Positions 36,321 through 44,826 are shown, counted from the first letter of the stretch. The stretch: DNA of 64,000 nucleotides from Lewinellaceae bacterium (GCA_020636325.1 JACJYC010000002.1:310001-374000); one strand, 5' to 3'. A program made the numbers and translations. Notes: generated by a model from the letters alone, not told the origin.

Positions 36321-36430
36321 TGTTTGTTGTTGTTTGTTGTTGTTTGTTGTTGTTTGTTGTTGTTTGTTGTTGTTTGTTGTTGTTTGTTGTTGTTTGTTGT
36401 TGTTTATGGTTGTTTGTGGTTGTTTGTGGT
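36321..36430. repeat. Decamer tandem array at the hldE start codon
   Basis: Eight perfect copies of TGTTTGTTGT, then TGTTTATGGT and two TGTTTGTGGT. On the gene's strand the array is A/C/AAC-rich and ends 3 bp before the ATG. No in-frame effect on the protein is expected, but copy number would change the spacing between promoter and start. Confidence 0.95.
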
Positions 36431-36450
36431 TGTTGGCTGCCGTTACCCCG

Positions 36451-36586
36451 AACTATCATAAACCATCATAAACCATCATAAACCATCATAAACCATCATA
36501 AACCCGCCTTCGCGCTGAAAGCTACGGCGGGCGGAGCCGGAATAAACCAACATAAACTAACATTAACCAGAATAAACCAGACCAAC
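36451..36586. repeat. Decamer AACCATCATA array, palindromic module and AT-rich remnant
   Basis: Five copies of AACCATCATA (36451-36500, first AACTATCATA) are followed by a palindromic module (36504-36535, CCGCCTTCGCG ... CGGCGGGCGG) and then degenerate TAAACCA-type units up to the next stop codon. The module belongs to the same family as those at 26161 and 55438. Confidence 0.85.
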
Positions 36587-38212
36587 CTACTTCCCCCGGA
36601 CCGTCGGATATGAAATACCCAGTTGTTCCAGATAAGAATCGTATTTGGTTTCGTCGTAGTAATATTTTTGCAGTTCAGGCCGGAATTCCTCCATGATGTC
36701 CTTGTTGAGGAAAACGGCGGGTTTGTCCTTTTCAGAAACCATGGGAATGTATTTTTGTTTCATCCCCTGTTCTTCGCGGAAGTAGGTCCAGGCATTTTCC
36801 ACCAGTTCGGGTTTCAGCAAAAAATCGAGGATGGTCATGGCCTGTACCTTGGCGCCGGCCACTACGCCTTTGTGGGCGACCGGAGTGGCCATAGCTACGG
36901 CGTTCGACCAGTGGTGGCCCTGCAGGCCGGGGATGTTGGAGGGGTAACCCAGGGTGACGGTCGGCAGTTTCCAGGAAATATCGCCGATATCGTCGGAGCC
37001 GCCGCTGACGGGCGACATGACGGGCAGGCCGATAGTGTCCAGCTTTACGCTTAAGCCGTTCGTATCCCTCGGCGATTTCACCTCGCGCTGAAGGGCTCTG
37101 GCCATAGCTTGGTCCGCCTCGCTCCATTCGGGCAGGCCCACCTGCTTGATATTTCCATACATCGTTTCGGCGATCACCTTGTTGAAATGGCGCGGCCAGG
37201 CGGACCCCAGTACCCGCCGTTCGACGGTTGTACCGGTCATCAGGGCGGCGCCTTCGGCGATCTTGTTGCATTTTTCGTACAACTCCATGATCTGGGGATA
37301 GGTCACGTGGCGCAGATAAAACCAGATAGATGCCTTGGACGGGACCACATTGGGCTGATCGCCGCCGTTTTTGATCACGTGGTGCGACCGCTGGATCGGG
37401 TCGAGGTGCTCCCGCTGGTATTGCCACCCGATGCTGGTCAGTTCCACGGCGTCAAGGGCGCTGCGACCGCGCCAGGGCGCCCCGGCCGCGTGGGCTGCCT
37501 CGCCGGTGAATTCGTATTCCACGGAGATCAGGCCCGTACCGCGCGCCTGTCCGTAGGAAACGTTCAGGTTGTCGTTGACGTGGGTGAATATGCAGAGGTC
37601 GATGCCGTCGAAATAGCCGTCGCGGGTGAAATAGGCCTTGGTGCCCACCAGTTCTTCCGCGATCCCGGGCCACAGGATCAGGGTACCCCGGAGGCCTTCG
37701 CGTTCCATGATCTCCTTCACGGTGATCGCTGCCGCAATATTGAGCGGAATGCCGGAGTTATGGCCTTCGCCGTGGCCCGGCGCGCCTTCGATGATCGGGT
37801 CGTGGTAGGCCACTCCCGGCTTTTGGGAAGCCTTGGGAATGCAATCCAGGTCGGACCCCAGCGCGATGACCGGTTCTCCGGAACCCCATTTGGCCCACCA
37901 GGCGGTCGGCACGCCGGAGATGCCGAACTCGACGGTGAAGCCGTTCTGGCGCAGGATATCGGTGAGGTATTTGGACGATTCCGTTTCCTGGAAACCCAGT
38001 TCTGCAAAGCTGAAGACCTTGTCGACCATGACCTGGATCATTTTGGCGCGGCTTTCCACCTTTCCGGCGGCTTCGCTTTTGAGCCGGTCGAGCCGGGCGG
38101 CGGCTTCTTTCATCTGGGCTTCCTGCTTTTTGAGCTCGGTTTTTAACTTTTGCCCGCTGGCGATGGAAAACAGGGAGAAAACCAGGCAAACGGCGAGTGT
38201 GAGTTTTTTCAT
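36587..38212 (-). CDS. M20 family amidohydrolase (AbgB-like)
   Basis: 541 residues from ATG 38212, which gives a signal peptide (MKKLTLAVCLVFSLFSIASG). The same frame is open to 38299, but that part has no coding look. M20 features: ALGSDLDCIPK (metal-binding Asp), the GHGEGHNSGIP motif, GIAEELVGTK (catalytic Glu) and the dimerisation domain starting near YEFTGEAAHAAGAPWRGRSALDAVE. The length and sequence resemble p-aminobenzoyl-glutamate hydrolase subunit B, but with a signal peptide, so a periplasmic amidase or peptidase is likely. Divergent to the beta-helix gene. Confidence 0.93.
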   Translation of the reverse strand: MKKLTLAVCLVFSLFSIASGQKLKTELKKQEAQMKEAAARLDRLKSEAAGKVESRAKMIQVMVDKVFSFAELGFQETESSKYLTDILRQNGFTVEFGISGVPTAWWAKWGSGEPVIALGSDLDCIPKASQKPGVAYHDPIIEGAPGHGEGHNSGIPLNIAAAITVKEIMEREGLRGTLILWPGIAEELVGTKAYFTRDGYFDGIDLCIFTHVNDNLNVSYGQARGTGLISVEYEFTGEAAHAAGAPWRGRSALDAVELTSIGWQYQREHLDPIQRSHHVIKNGGDQPNVVPSKASIWFYLRHVTYPQIMELYEKCNKIAEGAALMTGTTVERRVLGSAWPRHFNKVIAETMYGNIKQVGLPEWSEADQAMARALQREVKSPRDTNGLSVKLDTIGLPVMSPVSGGSDDIGDISWKLPTVTLGYPSNIPGLQGHHWSNAVAMATPVAHKGVVAGAKVQAMTILDFLLKPELVENAWTYFREEQGMKQKYIPMVSEKDKPAVFLNKDIMEEFRPELQKYYYDETKYDSYLEQLGISYPTVRGK

Positions 38213-38280
38213 GGTGTTGGTTGTTTCGTGCAGCGGGTAAAAATAGGAAAAACAGTCGGCATTAAACCGCCCGCGTGCAA

Positions 38281-38311
38281 TTTGCCCGAACGGGATCATT
38301 CCTTATCTTTA
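38281..38311 (+). promoter_or_regulatory. Promoter of the beta-helix gene, nearly leaderless
   Basis: TTTG (38281-38284), 19 bp, TATCTTTA (38304-38311) fits the Bacteroidota consensus except the last base. The start codon lies only 4 bp further on, so the transcript would begin at or next to the ATG. Confidence 0.5.
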
Positions 38312-38315
38312 CCTT

Positions 38316-40835
38316 ATGAGAAATACCCTTCTGTTCATTTGGTTGCTCCTGTGTGAAACGGGGCTCGCACAACCCGCCTTCCAGTATCAATCCCTCGATC
38401 CGCAAGACCCGATCCAATACACCGGCAACAGCATCGTATACCGCGGCGATACCATCCTGCTGGGCCCTCACGCCTTTTTCATCGACGGGCAACTGAGCGA
38501 TGCGGAGGCAGCCCGGTATCCGTATGTCTTCAATTCGGTCCAAAGCGCTGCGGCAAAGCTGACAAACGGAACCGAAACCCGCCCCATGACCCTCTATCTG
38601 GCGCCCTGGGTATACTGGATCGACGACCCCGACGATCCGGCCATCCGCGTGCCGGAAGAGGGGGAACGGGCGCCTTACGGGATGAAGATCCGGTGCGAAT
38701 GGCTGCGGTTCTACGGGCTGAACCAACACGCGGAAAACGTGGTGCTGGCCTGCAATCGCGGACAAACGATCGGCGCGCGGGGCAATTTCACCCTATTCCG
38801 GTTTTACGGCGACGGCACCCAATCGGAAAACATCACCTTCGGTAATTACTGCAATATCGATCTGGAATTTCCACTGAAACCCGCATTGGGCCGCGAAAAA
38901 CGCGCCTCGGCCATCGTGCAAGCCCAGTTGATCCATTGCGACGGCGACAAGATTGTGGCCCGCAACACCCGCTTTGTCAGCCGGCTCAACCTTTGTCCGT
39001 TTGTGGGCGGCCAACGTGTGCTGTTCGACCGCTGTCATTTCGAATCCACGGACGACGCCCTCTGCAGCACCGGCGTGTACCTCAACAGCACCTTTGATTT
39101 TTACAGCTCAAAGCCCTTTTACATTACCCGCGGTACCGGCGCGGTGCTGCTGAATTGCGATATCCGGGCGTACACCCGCGGGGAGCAGTATTTCGTGAAG
39201 GCCGGTGGACAGGTGGCGGTGGTCGATACCCGCTTTCAGGCCGACGACGACCAATTGTACATCGGCTGGAAAGACCTGCCGCCGGCAGCAACCCGCAATT
39301 ACCAGTTTGGGAACACCCTCAACGACCGGCCGCTTTTTATCGGCGGGAAGGACCCGGCCTGTACGGTGGAAATGGATAAAAAACAGGTCCTCGACGCTTA
39401 CCGGCTAACGGAAGGCGGGTCGGTGCTGTACAATACCTACAACCTGCTCAAAGGCGAGGACGACTGGGACCCGATGCACATCAAGTCCAGGGTGCTCCGC
39501 GCCGAACAAGCTCAAAACAAACACTATACCGATCTGCCCACCCAACTGTTACTGAGCACCACCATTGATAGCCTGGAAACAGGCAGGGATACGGCCCTGT
39601 TGTCGGTTAAACTCCTGCGTTTCGGCAATGTGGAAGTGTCGCCGGAGGCCATCCGGTGGGCCTTGTCGCCCGGGTCCGGTTCTTTAGCCCGGTTGCGCAT
39701 TTCGGCCGACGGCTTGCATTGCCTGGTCATTCCGGCCAATGAGGGGTTGGAGCCTGGCGATATTACCGTCATCGCCGCAACGCCGGCCGGGCTGGAAGCG
39801 GCCGCTGTACTGACCATCAGCCCAAGGCAACTGCCGCCGCCGGGGTTCAGCGAACGGCCGAGCATTGCCTTCGCCGAAGGGGGCTCGGTAAGGCTGAACT
39901 ACCGGCTGGATACCGAATTTGAGGATCAATCCCGTATCACGTGGTACCGGTGCACCGACCCATCGGGGCGCGATGCCATCCCGGTGATGGTTTCCCGGTT
40001 TGACAAGCCCCTGAGGGACTACCCGTTGACCCCGGGAGACGCCGGTCATTACCTGAAAGCCGTTATTGTGCCGAAACATATCCGAAGCCTGGCGGGTGAA
40101 GCGGTGGAGGCGGTGCTGACGGCCCCCATTGAGGCCGGGGCTGTTAAAATCGACGAGCGGAGCATGCATCCCGATTTTTCCAGGCTTTCCACGGCCAATC
40201 AACCCCGGGTCCTGCCCGGTTTCTGGACCTGGCGTCATATCGAAAACCCCGACCGGCCGGTTTCCGGCGATGCCTGGCATTACGGCGACGGGCAGGACGG
40301 CGCCCAGGGTATCACGGGCTTGCTCCAGGGCCGCAGCGGGTTCATGAGCTATACGCCGGTGGGGGAGGCCCGGGGCGATATGGAAATGACGTTGCAGATA
40401 GCGCCGTTCAAATCCGCCGGACAAGGCTTTGCGGTAGCGCCGCTCTATATGGACGTATTGATCAAATTCGACTCAAAAACGATGAGCGGATACGGGTTGC
40501 GGGTTGTCCGCACGACCAAATACGGCAATGCGGTCGACTTTGTTTTTGTGCGATACCGGAACGGCGAGGCGTCCGAGATCGGCGAGCCCGTTTCCACATC
40601 CTGTTACCGGACCAATTGCACCATCCGGTTCAGCATGGCTGCCGGGAAGCTCTACGCCCGGGCTTCCACGGATGCGGACTACGGGGCTTCGGCCTATCCG
40701 CCGGCTGTTTTGCCCGATGTGGATATGGAGGCTTCCGCGGCAGACAATTCCTTCGGCGGATTCGGGATCTTGTACAACGGCGGCGCTCCGGCGGTGATCC
40801 GGGATCTGGCGGTGGAATGGAAGCGAAAGAAATGA
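38316..40835 (+). CDS. Secreted right-handed beta-helix protein (pectin lyase/esterase-like fold)
   Basis: 839 residues, signal peptide MRNTLLFIWLLLCETGLAQ. Residues 30-370 look like a parallel beta-helix: repeated strand-turn units such as NFTLFRFYGDGTQSENITFGNYC, VARNTRFVSRLNLC, VLFDRCHFESTDDALC and VAVVDTRFQADDDQLYIGW, similar to pectinesterases or pectate lyases. Ig-like regions follow (about 380-600), and the last 230 residues resemble a concanavalin-like carbohydrate-binding domain (FSRLSTANQPRVLPGFWTWRH ... GFGILYNGG). No type IX tail is clear. It probably acts on a polysaccharide; catalytic residues were not identified. Confidence 0.82.
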   Translation: MRNTLLFIWLLLCETGLAQPAFQYQSLDPQDPIQYTGNSIVYRGDTILLGPHAFFIDGQLSDAEAARYPYVFNSVQSAAAKLTNGTETRPMTLYLAPWVYWIDDPDDPAIRVPEEGERAPYGMKIRCEWLRFYGLNQHAENVVLACNRGQTIGARGNFTLFRFYGDGTQSENITFGNYCNIDLEFPLKPALGREKRASAIVQAQLIHCDGDKIVARNTRFVSRLNLCPFVGGQRVLFDRCHFESTDDALCSTGVYLNSTFDFYSSKPFYITRGTGAVLLNCDIRAYTRGEQYFVKAGGQVAVVDTRFQADDDQLYIGWKDLPPAATRNYQFGNTLNDRPLFIGGKDPACTVEMDKKQVLDAYRLTEGGSVLYNTYNLLKGEDDWDPMHIKSRVLRAEQAQNKHYTDLPTQLLLSTTIDSLETGRDTALLSVKLLRFGNVEVSPEAIRWALSPGSGSLARLRISADGLHCLVIPANEGLEPGDITVIAATPAGLEAAAVLTISPRQLPPPGFSERPSIAFAEGGSVRLNYRLDTEFEDQSRITWYRCTDPSGRDAIPVMVSRFDKPLRDYPLTPGDAGHYLKAVIVPKHIRSLAGEAVEAVLTAPIEAGAVKIDERSMHPDFSRLSTANQPRVLPGFWTWRHIENPDRPVSGDAWHYGDGQDGAQGITGLLQGRSGFMSYTPVGEARGDMEMTLQIAPFKSAGQGFAVAPLYMDVLIKFDSKTMSGYGLRVVRTTKYGNAVDFVFVRYRNGEASEIGEPVSTSCYRTNCTIRFSMAAGKLYARASTDADYGASAYPPAVLPDVDMEASAADNSFGGFGILYNGGAPAVIRDLAVEWKRKK

Positions 40836-40845
40836 TCAGCTGTTG

Positions 40846-41010
40846 ATCAATTCCTCGACGGTAAAGGCAAAGCTTCTGAAGTTCCTTTCATCCTCCTGAT
40901 CGCCTTCGGGATCCTGAAGGAATTTTACGTTGTACTCCTGCTAAATCCATCCTATTCAGATCAAGGGAAAAGGATTATCGTTACCCGTGTCGCAATCTGC
41001 AAATATTCTG
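40846..41010 (-). pseudogene. Truncated copy of the 47609 lipoprotein gene
   Basis: 40846-40938 is nearly identical to 47610-47705, the C-terminal coding end (NFRSFAFTV-E/D-ELINS and stop) of the lipoprotein gene in the island. 40939-41010 then matches 48121-48195, the sequence upstream of that gene (TTCAGATCAAGGGAAA, GGATTAT-GTTAC). The 420 bp in between, almost the whole gene body, is missing. It is therefore an internally deleted relic of a duplicated gene with its 5' flank. Confidence 0.85.
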
Positions 41011-41051
41011 ACGCAAACTGCCAAAGGCCGATTCCGTACGCTCCCGCAACT

Positions 41052-41078
41052 TTGCACAAACAATTCAAATTTGTGCAA
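41052..41078. promoter_or_regulatory. Operator-like inverted repeat before the membrane protein gene
   Basis: TTGCACAAA (41052-41060) and TTTGTGCAA (41070-41078) are perfect inverted copies, 9 bp apart, overlapping the start codon and a CAACTTTG -7-like box. It is a likely binding site for a dimeric regulator. Confidence 0.5.
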
Positions 41079-41830
41079 TGAAAAAGCTTTTTGATTATCG
41101 GTTCACCGTCGGCGCAATCGCCGCTTTTTCGGGATTGTTGGCCTTGGCATGCCTTTGGGTAGGAGCGCTGGCGGTCGAGTATAACTTTGACGCATTTTCC
41201 GACCCCGTACTTACGCTGCAGTATGCGCATAATTATATGCCTGCAAAATGGTTTAATTTGCTCGACCTATTCGGATACTACCTCTTGCTCTTGCCGCTGG
41301 TCTTTTATTTTCACCAGCAATTCAAGTACCGCTCACCCTGGATGCCGTTGATCACGTTTTCCGGAGTCGCCTACGTACTGACCGGCGCGCTGGGGGCGGC
41401 TATCCTGACGGCCCTCTGGCCGGAGCAGATGCAGGCGTACCTGGCGGCATTGCCGGAAGAAAAACCGCTGATCGGTGCTATTTTCAGCACGACTACTTTG
41501 TTGGTCACCAAAGGAATGTGGAATATCCTGGAAGTACTTTTCGCCGCAGTCTGGTGGATTGGGCTGGGTAAACTGCTGGCGGGTGAGAACAAAGCAATGG
41601 GCGTGTTAACCGTGGTATTGGGCGTGTCCACCCTGCTGGATGCGATGGGAAATATATTCGGGATTACCTTCCTGGCAGAGTTGGGAATGAACGTCTACCT
41701 GATCCTGGGCATTGCCTGGCCGATCGTCACAGGCATCCGGATGATGCGTGGGTCGGGCGCCGGCCGATCTGCTATGGTCCAAAACCAGGCAGAAACCATC
41801 GCACGGCCCCCTGAGCACATAACGGCCTGA
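41078..41830 (+). CDS. Polytopic membrane protein, DUF4386-like
   Basis: 250 residues with six or seven predicted transmembrane helices (for example AAFSGLLALACLWVGAL, LLDLFGYYLLLLPLVFYF, FSGVAYVLTGALGAAIL, MGVLTVVLGVSTLLDAMG). The pattern recalls DUF4386 proteins, with no known activity. It starts inside an operator-like inverted repeat and converges with an AraC-type regulator gene 10 bp beyond its stop. Confidence 0.75.
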   Translation: MKKLFDYRFTVGAIAAFSGLLALACLWVGALAVEYNFDAFSDPVLTLQYAHNYMPAKWFNLLDLFGYYLLLLPLVFYFHQQFKYRSPWMPLITFSGVAYVLTGALGAAILTALWPEQMQAYLAALPEEKPLIGAIFSTTTLLVTKGMWNILEVLFAAVWWIGLGKLLAGENKAMGVLTVVLGVSTLLDAMGNIFGITFLAELGMNVYLILGIAWPIVTGIRMMRGSGAGRSAMVQNQAETIARPPEHITA

Positions 41831-41840
41831 GACCATAAGT

Positions 41841-42863
41841 TTATCCGGACTGCCGGCGAAACGCGTTGGGTGACTTGCCCGTCCATTGCCGGAAGGCGCG
41901 CTGAAAGGTGCTGGGTTCGGCATAACCCAGTTGATAGGCAATTTCTGTTACGGAAAGGTTTTTGTTGAGCAGGAGGTTACAGGCCAGCTCTTCCTTGATC
42001 CCATCGACGAGGGTACGAAAAGTCGTGTTTTCTTCTTGCAATTTTCTTTGTAAAGTGCGGGTGGTGAGGTGCATTTGCGCGGCGACTTCTTCCACCTGCG
42101 GGAATTGAACCCGGAATTGCTTCAGGATCATTTGTTTCACCTGGCTGGAAAATGCGGCGCCCGCACTTTGTTTTTTGATTTCCGCCTCCAGGAGTTGCAG
42201 GAAGACCTGATTGAGCTCTTTGTTGTAACCAAGCACGGGAGCTTGCAGGTCGGCCAGGGAAAAGACCATGCAATTGGCGGCCTGATTGAACAGCGGCTGA
42301 CATTTGAAAACGCGTTCGTATTCACGGGTATCGGCGGTGCGTTGGTAGCGATACATGACCTTTTTGGGAAAAACCCTTTTGCCGGTCAGTAAAAATATGA
42401 CGTGAATCGCCCCGGCGTAGGCGAAATCCACGCTTTGCCGGGCCGTTTCGGGCGATATGTTATTCCAGACCTCCAGCGGTTCACAATAATAAAATACTTC
42501 GGCATGTCTGATCTCGACGGCAAAATGATAAAGCCGCGTGAAGACCGATGTGAATTGCTGCAGGTGCCGGAGCGCATCCAATACGTCTTTGCTGCTCTGC
42601 ATCAGATGGCCGGTAATGCCCAATACCACTGCGGTTGTTTTTTCGCCTGTATGTAGCCCGAGGCATTGGTCGCCGGAGATGGTCAAAGCCGCCTCCATTA
42701 TGGCGCAGTTTTGCTCCAGCGACAGTTTATGGTCAGCTTCTTCCAGCAGGTCCGGACTGATGCCGCCCGCCCGGCAGATCAGCTCGATTTCCGGGCCGTT
42801 GCAACCCGTACCTTCCACGAGATTTCTGATGATCGGCATGCTTACCCATAGGCCGGAAGTCAT
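41841..42863 (-). CDS. AraC-family transcriptional regulator
   Basis: 340 residues. The N-terminal 200 residues match the arabinose-operon-regulator type effector domain (PF12625-like; SLEQNCAIMEAALTISGDQCLGLHTGEKTT, VLGITGHLMQSSKDVLDALRHLQQF). The C-terminal 90 residues are the double helix-turn-helix (QVEEVAAQMHLTTRTLQRKLQEENTTFRTL and LSVTEIAYQLGYAEPSTFQRAFRQWTGKSPNAFR). Such regulators often control neighbouring oxidative genes, so the flavin monooxygenase gene upstream on the same strand is a candidate target. A possible 49-residue ORF ends in its start codon. Confidence 0.92.
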   Translation of the reverse strand: MTSGLWVSMPIIRNLVEGTGCNGPEIELICRAGGISPDLLEEADHKLSLEQNCAIMEAALTISGDQCLGLHTGEKTTAVVLGITGHLMQSSKDVLDALRHLQQFTSVFTRLYHFAVEIRHAEVFYYCEPLEVWNNISPETARQSVDFAYAGAIHVIFLLTGKRVFPKKVMYRYQRTADTREYERVFKCQPLFNQAANCMVFSLADLQAPVLGYNKELNQVFLQLLEAEIKKQSAGAAFSSQVKQMILKQFRVQFPQVEEVAAQMHLTTRTLQRKLQEENTTFRTLVDGIKEELACNLLLNKNLSVTEIAYQLGYAEPSTFQRAFRQWTGKSPNAFRRQSG

Positions 42864-43009
42864 ACAGCGTGCAGGTTTTTATTCGGCAAAGCTGATTCCA
42901 TGGCCAAGGGTCCGGAATGGGAGGTTGCCAACTTCGACGAAAAAATGGATGGGCTGAATGCGCCGTCTGCGGTCGGATTGGGACTGAGCCCGGGTAGTTT
43001 TTTCAGCAT
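42860..43009 (-). CDS. Possible small ORF coupled to the AraC gene
   Basis: 49 codons from ATG 43009 (MLKKLPGLSPNPTADGAFS...). Its TGA stop overlaps the ATG of the AraC gene as ATGA, a classical coupling arrangement. The 5' part is preceded by AATATTTG, close to a -7 box. No domain recognised; it may be a leader peptide or chance. Confidence 0.35.
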   Translation of the reverse strand: MLKKLPGLSPNPTADGAFSPSIFSSKLATSHSGPLAMESALPNKNLHAV

Positions 43010-43085
43010 TTGTCAAATATTGATGATCCAAGCCGGCCTGCTAAACAACAGTTTTGCCCCTGCTTCCCTGTGGCTCAATCGCACC

Positions 43086-44411
43086 TTAAAATACCACCAG
43101 ATTTTTATCGATGCTTTTGGGCATGGGCAGCACTTTATTTTTGAAATTGGGATACTGCCGGTCGAGCCGGCGGGCGCGTTGCGCAAAAGAATCGTAATGT
43201 TTATTGAATTTTTCGATGTTGCGCAAGATCACAAACATGCCAATGAGGTGTGATTCGGGCAGTTTTTGCCCCATGGCTTCTTTCATCACAAGGCCGAGCG
43301 GGACGCCGATCTGCTCCTGAAGCTTGAGGTGGCGCATGAGCAATCCGGCCGCTTTCGGGGCCAGCGCGCCCACGCCGCCGCGCGCCTGCTGCCAGCCTAT
43401 GAGGTAGAGGCCGCGATAGTCGTCGAGCATGCAATCGCCGTATACTTTGGCGATGGCGCCTTCGGTGCGGTGCAGCTCATCGGGCAAAAACGGATACGAC
43501 AAGTGGTAGCCGGTTGCAGCCACTATCATATCAATTTCTTCCTGCGAGCCATCCGTGAAAGTCACTGTTTTGCCGTCGGCGCGCACAATCCCGGGTTTGG
43601 GCACGGTGCGTCCATGCTTTATGTAATGCAGCAGTTCTGTACCAATAGTCGGGTGTTTGTCAAAAAGAGCGTGGTCGGGTTTCGGCAGGCCGTAGTGTTT
43701 CAGGTCGCCGATCAGGATTTTCAGCCCGATTTTCAGCCCGAGCTTCTGCAGCCAAACGGGAACTTTCGGGTTGGCATATTTCGAAAGCGGCTGCCCCATC
43801 AGGAGCTTCGGCAAAAACCACGCGCTGCTGCGGATGCTGATGAACGACTTTTTGCCCACCCGGGCCGCCTCCGACGCCAGGTCGCAAGCCGAGTTGCCCG
43901 CACCGATTGTGATGATGCGCTTGCCGCGCAGTTGCTCGGGGCGTTTGTAGTCTTTCGAGTGTATGATTTCGCCGGTAAAGTTGCCTTCAATCTGCGGCAT
44001 CCGCTTGTCCCAGTGGTGGCCGTTGCACACCAACACGCCTGTATAGCGGCGCACTTCGTCGTTGCAAAAATGCGCCTCCCACAGGTTGTCTTCAACAGGG
44101 CGCACATACAAAACCTTGGTATTGAAAGTGATATGATTTCTTAATCCAAAGTGATCGGCATATTCATTGTAATAATCCAGCAAATTCTGGCGGCTGGGAA
44201 AGTCCGGAAAATGCGCCGGCATCGGATAGTCAGAATACTGCATCACATCGCGCGGGGAAATAATATGGGCCGTCTCATACACGCCGTGGTACCAGTTTCC
44301 CCCTAAGTTGTCATTCGCCTCAATGTGGTCATAATCCAGGCCCGCCTCTTTCAATGCACGCGCGTGAGCCAGCCCAACCGGCCCTGCGCCAATAAGTAGA
44401 TACTTTTTCAT
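43086..44411 (-). CDS. Flavin-containing monooxygenase
   Basis: 441 residues. FAD-binding Rossmann motif GAGPVGLAHARAL at the N-terminus, GGNWYHGVYETAHIISPRDV as in FMO/Baeyer-Villiger enzymes, the FMO fingerprint-like GEIIHSKDYKRPEQLRGKR and a second NADP-binding motif IGAGNSACDLASEAARVG. It would oxygenate N, S or carbonyl compounds with NADPH. The C-terminal part (IGMFVILRNIEKFNKHYDSFAQ) is less conserved. It lies upstream of the AraC regulator on the same strand; a small ORF and terminator hairpin precede it. Confidence 0.93.
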   Translation of the reverse strand: MKKYLLIGAGPVGLAHARALKEAGLDYDHIEANDNLGGNWYHGVYETAHIISPRDVMQYSDYPMPAHFPDFPSRQNLLDYYNEYADHFGLRNHITFNTKVLYVRPVEDNLWEAHFCNDEVRRYTGVLVCNGHHWDKRMPQIEGNFTGEIIHSKDYKRPEQLRGKRIITIGAGNSACDLASEAARVGKKSFISIRSSAWFLPKLLMGQPLSKYANPKVPVWLQKLGLKIGLKILIGDLKHYGLPKPDHALFDKHPTIGTELLHYIKHGRTVPKPGIVRADGKTVTFTDGSQEEIDMIVAATGYHLSYPFLPDELHRTEGAIAKVYGDCMLDDYRGLYLIGWQQARGGVGALAPKAAGLLMRHLKLQEQIGVPLGLVMKEAMGQKLPESHLIGMFVILRNIEKFNKHYDSFAQRARRLDRQYPNFKNKVLPMPKSIDKNLVVF

Positions 44412-44432
44412 GCTGCTGTTTTTCGTGTTGTC

Positions 44433-44478
44433 GTCTAAAAAAAACCAACCCGTTTCAATAAGACGCCGGTTGGTTTTT
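44433..44478 (-). terminator. Rho-independent terminator upstream of the monooxygenase gene
   Basis: On the minus strand AAAAACCAACC (44478-44468) pairs with GGTTGGTTTTT (44450-44440), followed by more T (eight in a row). It ends 22 bp before the monooxygenase start codon, so it either ends the small ORF transcript or acts as an attenuator. Confidence 0.7.
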
Positions 44479-44516
44479 ATGTAGTACTTTCCACAAAGAA
44501 AAGCAGAAAAATTTAC

Positions 44517-44729
44517 TTAGCGCTTGTTTGGATTTTGGTCGCGGTTCATGCAGCAAAGCGGCGCTCTGTCAACCAGGCGCAAACTTTGAGGGGGAGAGGA
44601 GCGGCTTGTTGAACCCACGGATGCCTCTGAGGCGGCGCCCGTGGTTTGGCCCGCCTGGCAAGGAATGACCGGATCAAACCTGACGGCGGCGACCGGAAGT
44701 GTGCCCGGCGGGATGGTCCGCTTTAGCAT
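44517..44729 (-). CDS. Possible small ORF in front of a terminator
   Basis: 70 residues (MLKRTIPPGTLPVAAVRFDP ... CCMNRDQNPNKR), no signal peptide, no known domain. The upstream sequence is A/T-rich, as usual for Bacteroidota starts, and a strong terminator follows 39 bp after the stop, which supports a transcription unit here. It could be a leader peptide of the monooxygenase or part of a small RNA. Confidence 0.4.
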   Translation of the reverse strand: MLKRTIPPGTLPVAAVRFDPVIPCQAGQTTGAASEASVGSTSRSSPPQSLRLVDRAPLCCMNRDQNPNKR

Positions 44730-44765
44730 TTTTTATCCGAAGTTTTGATTAACTATTCAGGTTTT

Positions 44766-44826
44766 ACGGTTTGCAGGCACAGCTTGGCCGCGTTTAGCCG
44801 GCATGACCATTATGTGCATTGTTATA
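44766..44826 (-). other. attC-like boundary of the island
   Basis: On the minus strand GTATAAC (44826-44820) contains the stop codon of the 44822 gene. GCACA and TGTGC, and GCCG and CGGC, can pair further along, giving a short hairpin. It resembles the left half of an integron attC site; the right core is not clear. Confidence 0.3.

Noticed and set aside
36321..36430. CRISPR-like repeat block
   Set aside because: Ten-bp units without spacers; an ordinary tandem array.
42900..43253. 117-codon plus-strand open frame before the monooxygenase end
   Set aside because: More than half is the antisense of the monooxygenase C-terminus; the remaining part is better explained by the minus-strand small ORF at 42860-43009.
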